This document shows positions 59,194-64,000 of a DNA stretch of 64,000 nucleotides, one piece after another (the stretch's first letter is position 1; every line of letters begins with the position of its first letter). The position numbers were made by a program, and so were the translations under genes. The notes below the pieces were generated by a model. The model was not told where the DNA came from. It searched no databases and saw only the letters and a list, made by a program, of their open reading frames with translations. This stretch comes from Bradyrhizobium jicamae (GTDB lineage: Bacteria; Pseudomonadota; Alphaproteobacteria; Rhizobiales; Xanthobacteraceae), in NCBI RefSeq assembly GCF_001440395.1, contig NZ_LLXZ01000191.1, forward strand, positions 1-64,000, written 5' to 3'.

Positions 59194-60981
59194 CTAGTGA
59201 ACCGGCAACGGCGGATGCGGGATCGCCGTCAGCAACTCCTTGGTGTAGGCATCCTTGGGATCGCCGAGCACGCTTTCGGATGAGCCCTGCTCGACGATTC
59301 GCCCCGCACGCATCACGATGACACGATCGCATAGCAAACGCACGACATTCAGGTCATGCGACACGAACAAATAGCTCATGCCCATCGATTGCTTGAGGTC
59401 CTGCAGCAGATTGAGCACGACGGCCTGCACGGAGACATCGAGCGCCGCCGTCGGCTCGTCGAGGATCACGAGTTTGGGGTGCAGCGCAATCGCGCGCGCG
59501 ATGCCGACGCGGGCCTTCTGGCCGCCGGATAGCTGGTGCGGGAAACGATCGAGCAGATCGACGGGAAGACCGACCAGTTCGGCAAGCTTTTCGCAGCGGG
59601 CGCGCAGTGCGTCGCGTCCCCTGATATCGCCGAGTTGCATAATGGGATCGGCGATCGCGCGCGCCGCGGTGAAGCGCGGGTTGAGGCTGTCGGTCGGGTC
59701 CTGGAACACCATCTGGATGCTTTTGCGCAGCGGCAGCCGCGCAAAGGCTTGCGGCATGATGGCGCCGATCTCCTCGCCGTCGAACGCGATGCGGCCGGAG
59801 GTCTGGTCGAGAAGCCGCATCACCATCATCGAGGTGGTCGATTTGCCGCAGCCGGATTCGCCGACGAGGCCAACACTCTCGCCATGGCCGACCGTGAAGC
59901 TGATGCCGTCGACGGCACGGAATATTTCGGCTTCCACCGGTGGCCTGCGGGAGAACAGTTTTGTGAGAACGGCGCTGGCGCCCTGGCGGGGATATTCCTT
60001 GACGAGCTTTTCGACGAGCAGAAGGGGCGATTTGTTCTCGTCGCCCCTGGGCTTGACCCGGGGGTCCATCGCTTCTGAGGAAGAGCCGTTCGAAGATTGA
60101 TGGATGGCCGGCTCAAGCCCGGCCATGACGGATGGAGGCGGCGGTGCTTGCGCGCCTTCGTCCTCTGGCAACAGATCCCGCAACGACACACCGACCCTCG
60201 GCGTTGCACGCATCAGCTTCCTGGTATAGGCGTGCTGGGGATTGGCAAAAATGTCCGCCGACTTTGCCGTCTCCACCACCCGGCCCTTCTCCATCACCAC
60301 CACGCGGTCGCAATAGGCGGCGGCGAGGCCGAGATCGTGCGTGATCAGGATGGTCGACATGTGGCGGCGCTTTGTCAGTTCCACGATCAGATCCATCACC
60401 GCCTTCTGCGTGGTGACGTCGAGCCCCGTGGTCGGCTCGTCCGCGATCAGGAGCTGCGGATTGCAGGCCAGCGCCAGCGCGATCACGACGCGCTGACACA
60501 TGCCGCCGGACAGTTCGAACGGATAGGCGTGATAGCGCTCGCGGGGGCGGGCGATCTTGACCTGCTCCAGCGCCTCGATCGCCTTCTCGCCGCGGTCACT
60601 TGCCGCGCTCTGCACATGCTGGCGCAGCACGTCTTCGATCTGGTCGCCGACCTTGCGGATCGGATTGAGCGCGGCGCGCGGGTTCTGAAAGATCATCGAG
60701 ATTTCGCGGCCGCGCAGATCGCGCATCTCGTTCTCGGTCGCGGCCTTGACGTCGATGCCGGAAAACATCACCGAGCCCTCGGCGATCCTGCCGGCACGGT
60801 CGAGGATGCGCATCACCGCATACGAGGTCACCGACTTGCCGGAGCCGGACTCGCCGACGATGCCGAGCGTCTCGCCCTTGGCGACGGAAATGTTGACGTG
60901 CTGCACGGCCTTGACGATGCCGCGCCGGGTCGAGAACTCGACGGTGAGGTCGTGGACGTCGAGAAGGGGCTGGGCCGTCAT
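59194..60981 (-). CDS. fused dipeptide/oligopeptide-type ABC ATPase (DppD-DppF)
   Basis: A 595-residue protein with two ATPase domains. Domain 1 (about 1-270): Walker A GESGSGKS at 43-50, FELSGGMCQR, Walker B LLIADEPTTGLD. Domain 2 (about 320-595): Walker A GESGCGKST near 373, HQLSGGQKAR, Walker B VILDEPTAALD. Such fusions occur in peptide/nickel-type importers. The linker (about 284-314) is encoded by a palindromic repeat (SVMAGLEPAIH...MDPRVKPRGD). ATG 60981 has GGAGG 6 bases upstream and overlaps the stop of a short frame (ATGA). With atzGEH downstream, it should import the substrate of that pathway. Confidence 0.93.
   Translation of the reverse strand: MTAQPLLDVHDLTVEFSTRRGIVKAVQHVNISVAKGETLGIVGESGSGKSVTSYAVMRILDRAGRIAEGSVMFSGIDVKAATENEMRDLRGREISMIFQNPRAALNPIRKVGDQIEDVLRQHVQSAASDRGEKAIEALEQVKIARPRERYHAYPFELSGGMCQRVVIALALACNPQLLIADEPTTGLDVTTQKAVMDLIVELTKRRHMSTILITHDLGLAAAYCDRVVVMEKGRVVETAKSADIFANPQHAYTRKLMRATPRVGVSLRDLLPEDEGAQAPPPPSVMAGLEPAIHQSSNGSSSEAMDPRVKPRGDENKSPLLLVEKLVKEYPRQGASAVLTKLFSRRPPVEAEIFRAVDGISFTVGHGESVGLVGESGCGKSTTSMMVMRLLDQTSGRIAFDGEEIGAIMPQAFARLPLRKSIQMVFQDPTDSLNPRFTAARAIADPIMQLGDIRGRDALRARCEKLAELVGLPVDLLDRFPHQLSGGQKARVGIARAIALHPKLVILDEPTAALDVSVQAVVLNLLQDLKQSMGMSYLFVSHDLNVVRLLCDRVIVMRAGRIVEQGSSESVLGDPKDAYTKELLTAIPHPPLPVH
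60040..60130. repeat. palindromic repeat inserted in frame in the ABC ATPase linker
   Basis: gcccctgggcttgacccggg on one side and the word ggccggctcaagcccggcca on the other are parts of a repeat related to family F (tcatggccggg...cccgggcatgac). It encodes VMAGLEPAIH and MDPRVKPRGD, recurring words of translated repeats in this bacterial group. Placed exactly between the two ATPase domains, it leaves both intact. Confidence 0.75.
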
Positions 60982-61094
60982 GACAGCCTCCGCAAAAATA
61001 TCGAAAACAACCCCATGCAAAGTAGAACGGTCAGCATTCCTGTCCCGTTTCCTTCCCGTATGCGACCAGGACGGGCAAAGCCTGAATCAGCCAT
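60978..61094 (-). CDS. possible 38-residue membrane micropeptide between dppC and the ATPase gene
   Basis: Encodes a basic N-terminal half (MADSGFARPGRIREGNGTG) and a hydrophobic half (MLTVLLCMGLFSIFL) ending RRLS. Its ATG overlaps the dppC stop by one base (TGATG), and its stop overlaps the ATPase start (ATGA), so it exactly bridges the 112-base gap. This could be a real small subunit or a coupling device that carries ribosomes to the ATPase start; the ATPase ribosome site (GGAGG) lies inside it. No homologue known to me. Confidence 0.4.
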   Translation of the reverse strand: MADSGFARPGRIREGNGTGMLTVLLCMGLFSIFLRRLS

Positions 61095-61993
61095 CACGTC
61101 CTCCGCTGCGGGTCGACAATGTCGCGCAGACCGTCGCCGAGCAGGTTGAAGCAGAACACCGCGATCATCAGCGCAAGCCCCGGGAACAGCGCGATCCACC
61201 ATTCGCCCGACACCATGAAGGTCGCGCCTTCCGCAACCATGATGCCCCATTCCGCCGTCGGCGGCCGCACGCCAAGACCGATGAAGGAGAGGCCGGCGGC
61301 GTTGAGGATCGCGTAGCCCATGGTCAGCGACATCTGCACGATCATGATCGGCATGATGTTGGGCAGGATGTGCACCAGGAGAATGCGCAGCTCCCCATTG
61401 CCCGACAACCGCGCCGCCTGCACGAAACCGGCGTTGCGGCGCACGTTCGCCTCGGCACGCGCCACGCGGGCGTAAAGCGGAAAGTTCACGATCGCGGTGG
61501 CGATGATGATGTTCTGCACGGTATTGCCCAGCGCCGCGACGATGCCCATCGCCAGCACGAACAGCGGAAACGCCATGATGGTGTCGGCGATGCGCCCGAC
61601 GATGCGGTCGGTCCAGCCACCGAAATAGCCGGCGGCGATGCCGGCGAGCCCGCCCATCAGGAACACCAGCGCCACCGAGGCAACCGCGATGAAGGTATCG
61701 AGCCGTGTGGCGACGACGACGCGGCTGAAGATGTCACGGCCCAACTGGTCGGTGCCGAACCAGTGCGCCGCCGAGGGCGGTTTCAGCGCCGCTGATGTAT
61801 CGCTGGCGAGCGGATCGTAGGGCACGATGTAGGGCCCGAAGATCGCGGCGAACAGGATGACGACCAGCAGGCCGAAGGCAAAGGCGGTGACGCGGTTTTC
61901 GCCGAGCACATAGCGGGTGTGCTCGAACATCGCAGCCACGCCCGAAGTGCGTGCGGGAGTGACGGGTTCAACGGCAGGCAGAACGGCACTCAT
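61094..61993 (-). CDS. dipeptide-type ABC transporter permease DppC
   Basis: Inner-membrane subunit of 299 residues. An N-terminal span (about 36-58) is followed by the DppC/OppC words HWFGTDQLGRDIFSRVVVATR and the coupling loop FVQAARLSGNGELRILLVHILPNIMPIMIV. The C-terminal GLSFIGLGVRPPTAEWGIMVAEG is also diagnostic. It follows dppB by 9 bases. Confidence 0.94.
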   Translation of the reverse strand: MSAVLPAVEPVTPARTSGVAAMFEHTRYVLGENRVTAFAFGLLVVILFAAIFGPYIVPYDPLASDTSAALKPPSAAHWFGTDQLGRDIFSRVVVATRLDTFIAVASVALVFLMGGLAGIAAGYFGGWTDRIVGRIADTIMAFPLFVLAMGIVAALGNTVQNIIIATAIVNFPLYARVARAEANVRRNAGFVQAARLSGNGELRILLVHILPNIMPIMIVQMSLTMGYAILNAAGLSFIGLGVRPPTAEWGIMVAEGATFMVSGEWWIALFPGLALMIAVFCFNLLGDGLRDIVDPQRRT

Positions 61994-62002
61994 CTTCCAA
62001 CC

Positions 62003-63016
62003 TCACCCTTCCAGCCGCACGCGCGGATCGATCACGCCGTAGAGAATGTCGATGAAGAGATTGAGCAGCACGTACATGACAGCCATGGTCAGCACGAAAC
62101 CCTGCACCGGCGCGAAGTCCGACGAGATCAAGGCTTCCACCGCGTAGGAACCGATGCCGGGCCAGGCAAACACCTTCTCGACCAGCACATTGGCGCCGAG
62201 CAGAAACGAGAACACCATGCTGAGCGTGGTGATGACCGGCAGCATCGCGTTGCGAAACGCATAGGTGACGATCACGGTCGAGGGCGAAAGCCCGCTGGCG
62301 CGCGCGGTGCGGACGAAATCGGAGGCCAGCACCGCCAGCATCGAGGCGCGCGTCATGCGCGCGATCGGCGCCAGCGAGAAGATCGCCAGCGTCGCCGCCG
62401 GCAGGATCAACTGGCTCAGTGCGGAACGAAACGCTTCGAGGTCGCGCGCAATCAAGGTGTCGATCAGATAGAAGCCCGTCACATGCGTCGGCGCGCTGTA
62501 GAACACGTCGAGCCGGCCGAGCGGCGCCGGTGACCAGCCGAGCCTGAAATAGAAGAGATAGACCAGCACCAGCCCCGTAAAGAACACCGGCAGCGACACG
62601 CCCGCCGTCGTGGTGACGCGGCAGAGATGGTCGATCCAGGAGCCGGGGCGGGTCGCAGCCAGCACGCCGAGCGGGATCGCGATCGTGACCGAGACGATGA
62701 GGCCGAGCAGCGTCAGTTCGGCGGAGGCCGGCAGGCGGTTGCGGATTTCAGTTGCGACCGGCTGTCCCGTGGTCAGCGACGTCCCGAAATCGCCATGCGC
62801 GAGATCATTGGTGTAGCGGAAGAACTGCTCGATCAGCGGCTTGTCGAAGCCGAGTTTCTTGCGGATCTGCTCGATCGCTTCCTTGCTCGCCGCGGGTCCG
62901 GCGAAATAGGCGGCGGGATCCCCGGGGAGCGCGCGGGTCAGGAGGAAGGTGACGATCACGACCCCGATCAGCGACGGGATCGCAAACATCAGCCGCTTGC
63001 CGATCATGGTCAGCAT
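62003..63016 (-). CDS. dipeptide-type ABC transporter permease DppB
   Basis: Inner-membrane subunit of 337 residues. The first span (about 8-28) is followed by ALPGDPAAYFAGPAAS, FGTSLTTGQPVATEIRNRLPASAEL and the coupling loop SDFVRTARASGLSPSTVIVTYAFRNAMLPVITTL, all typical of DppB/OppB. It starts 12 bases after the binding-protein gene. Confidence 0.94.
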   Translation of the reverse strand: MLTMIGKRLMFAIPSLIGVVIVTFLLTRALPGDPAAYFAGPAASKEAIEQIRKKLGFDKPLIEQFFRYTNDLAHGDFGTSLTTGQPVATEIRNRLPASAELTLLGLIVSVTIAIPLGVLAATRPGSWIDHLCRVTTTAGVSLPVFFTGLVLVYLFYFRLGWSPAPLGRLDVFYSAPTHVTGFYLIDTLIARDLEAFRSALSQLILPAATLAIFSLAPIARMTRASMLAVLASDFVRTARASGLSPSTVIVTYAFRNAMLPVITTLSMVFSFLLGANVLVEKVFAWPGIGSYAVEALISSDFAPVQGFVLTMAVMYVLLNLFIDILYGVIDPRVRLEG

Positions 63017-63028
63017 GGCGCTCGCCTC

Positions 63029-64000
63029 TTATGCTTTCACGAGCGCGCGGTAATCCAGACGGCGGTGGAACCAGTACTGATAGCCGGAGACGTTCTTCTG
63101 CATCGCGACGTTGACGTAGGGCTGATACAGCGGGATGCGCGGGATGTCCTTGAAGGCGAGGTCGACGAAACCCTTCACGTCGGTATCGTACTTCGCGGTA
63201 TTGCCGATCGCGGCTGCGTCGACAGCGCCGGCGATGTACTCGTCCATCGCCTTTGACTGGTAGCTCATGGTGTTGAAGATCGAGTTCTTGCCGTCGTAGC
63301 ACCAGATGAAGAAGTATTCGGGATAGTCGAGCCAGCCGGAGAACACGTTGGTATAGAGCGGCAGCACCTTCTTGTTCAGCTCGGTGCGCCAGTTGGCGCC
63401 CGGGATCTTGTTGATGGTGGTCTTGATGCCGATCTGCGCCAGAGACTCCTGCACCAGCACGCAGAGCGGCTCGTTGACGCCGGCAAAGCCGAGGTCGAAC
63501 GACAGCGTGGTCTCGAAACCGTTGGGATGGCCGGCCTCGGCCAGCAATGCCTTGGCCTTGGCGATATCGGTGACGTATTTGGTCGGCTGCGGCCACGCCA
63601 CCTCGGTCGCCTTGTCGGCGGCTGCGCCGAACATCGGCTTGGCGAGGCCGAACAGCACCGCATCCATGATCTTCTGGTAGGGGATCGCGCAGGCGACGGC
63701 CTCGCGTACTTTGGGGTTGTCAAACGGCGCGATCTTGACGTTCATGCCGATATACTGGACGCCGTTGGAGTACGGCACCGAGACGATATTGAGCTTGCCG
63801 CTGTCCTTCAGCTCGACGAAATCCTTGTTCGGCAGATCATAGGAGATGTCGGCATCGCCGCGCTCCAGGAGCGCGCGGCGGTTACCCGCCTGCGGCACCA
63901 TGCGCCAGATCACGCGCTTGACCTTCGGCAAAGGACCGCCGGCCCACTCGTCGTTGCGCTCCATGACGACTTCGGTGCCCGCCGTCCATTTCGTCACCTT
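63029..64000 (-). CDS. dipeptide-type ABC transporter substrate-binding protein, cut by the window end
   Basis: C-terminal 323 residues or so of an SBP_bac_5 (DppA/OppA-type) periplasmic receptor; the N terminus and signal peptide lie beyond position 64000. Family words include RNDEWAGGPLPKVKRVIWRMVP, ALLERGDADISYDLP, YIGMNVKIAPFDNPKVREAVACAIPYQKIMDAVLFG and a C terminus ending GYQYWFHRRLDYRALVKA. It heads the binding protein-dppB-dppC-ATPase-atzG-atzE-atzH-GntR series, which appears to be one long transcript. Confidence 0.92.
   Translation of the reverse strand, partial: KVTKWTAGTEVVMERNDEWAGGPLPKVKRVIWRMVPQAGNRRALLERGDADISYDLPNKDFVELKDSGKLNIVSVPYSNGVQYIGMNVKIAPFDNPKVREAVACAIPYQKIMDAVLFGLAKPMFGAAADKATEVAWPQPTKYVTDIAKAKALLAEAGHPNGFETTLSFDLGFAGVNEPLCVLVQESLAQIGIKTTINKIPGANWRTELNKKVLPLYTNVFSGWLDYPEYFFIWCYDGKNSIFNTMSYQSKAMDEYIAGAVDAAAIGNTAKYDTDVKGFVDLAFKDIPRIPLYQPYVNVAMQKNVSGYQYWFHRRLDYRALVKA

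Noticed and set aside
1..64000. tRNA, rRNA or transposase genes
   Set aside because: None was recognised by eye on either strand; a covariance-model scan would be needed to exclude a small RNA gene.

Overview
The window is high-GC, densely coded chromosomal DNA that looks like Bradyrhizobium or a close relative (Nitrobacteraceae, Alphaproteobacteria). The signs are a GcrA cell-cycle regulator, a CYP199A-type P450 with its own ferredoxin, an aerobic benzoyl-CoA (box) gene set, many ABC importers, and several families of short palindromic repeats of the kind common in Bradyrhizobium and Rhodopseudomonas. I saw no rRNA, tRNA, CRISPR array, insertion sequence or prophage.

Layout. (1) 1-4.5 kb: hslO, then argD-argF behind a well-formed sigma70 promoter whose transcript should begin with a stem-loop; divergent gcrA with four GANTC sites upstream. 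(2) 4.7-12.5 kb: phosphate regulon phoR-pstS-pstC-pstA-pstB-phoU-phoB on the minus strand, with a textbook Pho box before pstS and a strong hairpin between pstS and pstC; a YbhN/MprF-like membrane protein lies just upstream of phoR. (3) 12.7-16.6 kb: BON-OmpA envelope protein with a small membrane protein, a polysaccharide deacetylase and an SDR dehydrogenase. (4) 16.8-24.5 kb: benzoate module, with benzoate-CoA ligase, an alpha/beta hydrolase, a DUF309 protein, boxC, boxB and a small conserved protein on the minus strand, and divergent boxR. (5) 24.7-35.9 kb: a mixed accessory stretch: PilZ protein, GNAT, IclR, a Rieske oxygenase followed by a glutamine-synthetase-like ligase, an AEC permease, a hydrolase with divergent LysR, an orphan TctC-type binding protein, and an enolase-superfamily enzyme with divergent TetR. 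(6) 36.0-40.7 kb: a complete branched-chain-amino-acid-type ABC importer (livFGMHK). (7) 41-46 kb: DUF805 protein, an ECF41-like sigma factor with a probable partner gene, a type II NADH dehydrogenase and a tannase-family esterase. (8) 46-54.3 kb: phenylpropanoid/methoxybenzoate island: two orphan aromatic-type binding proteins, ferredoxin plus CYP199A, three MarR regulators and a feruloyl-CoA synthetase. (9) 54.5-64 kb: allophanate hydrolase (atzF), GntR, atzH-atzE-atzG and a dipeptide-type ABC importer (fused ATPase, two permeases, binding protein cut by the window edge).

How it fits together. Regions 4, 6 and 8 feed aromatic acids inward: liv-type importers take up benzoate- or cinnamate-like acids, CYP199A can O-demethylate para-methoxybenzoates, CoA ligases activate the acids, and BoxB/BoxC open the benzoyl-CoA ring. 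BoxA and BoxD are not in the window. A shared element, GAATTATNRTKC, lies over or beside the promoters of boxC, of bclA/boxR and of the liv importer, and is the best candidate for a BoxR operator tying these units together. Region 9 should hydrolyse a biuret- or carboxybiuret-like nitrogen compound to ammonia and CO2, probably under GntR control. The least explained unit is the Rieske oxygenase plus glutamine-synthetase-like pair of region 5, which recalls gamma-glutamylation of amines before oxygenation.
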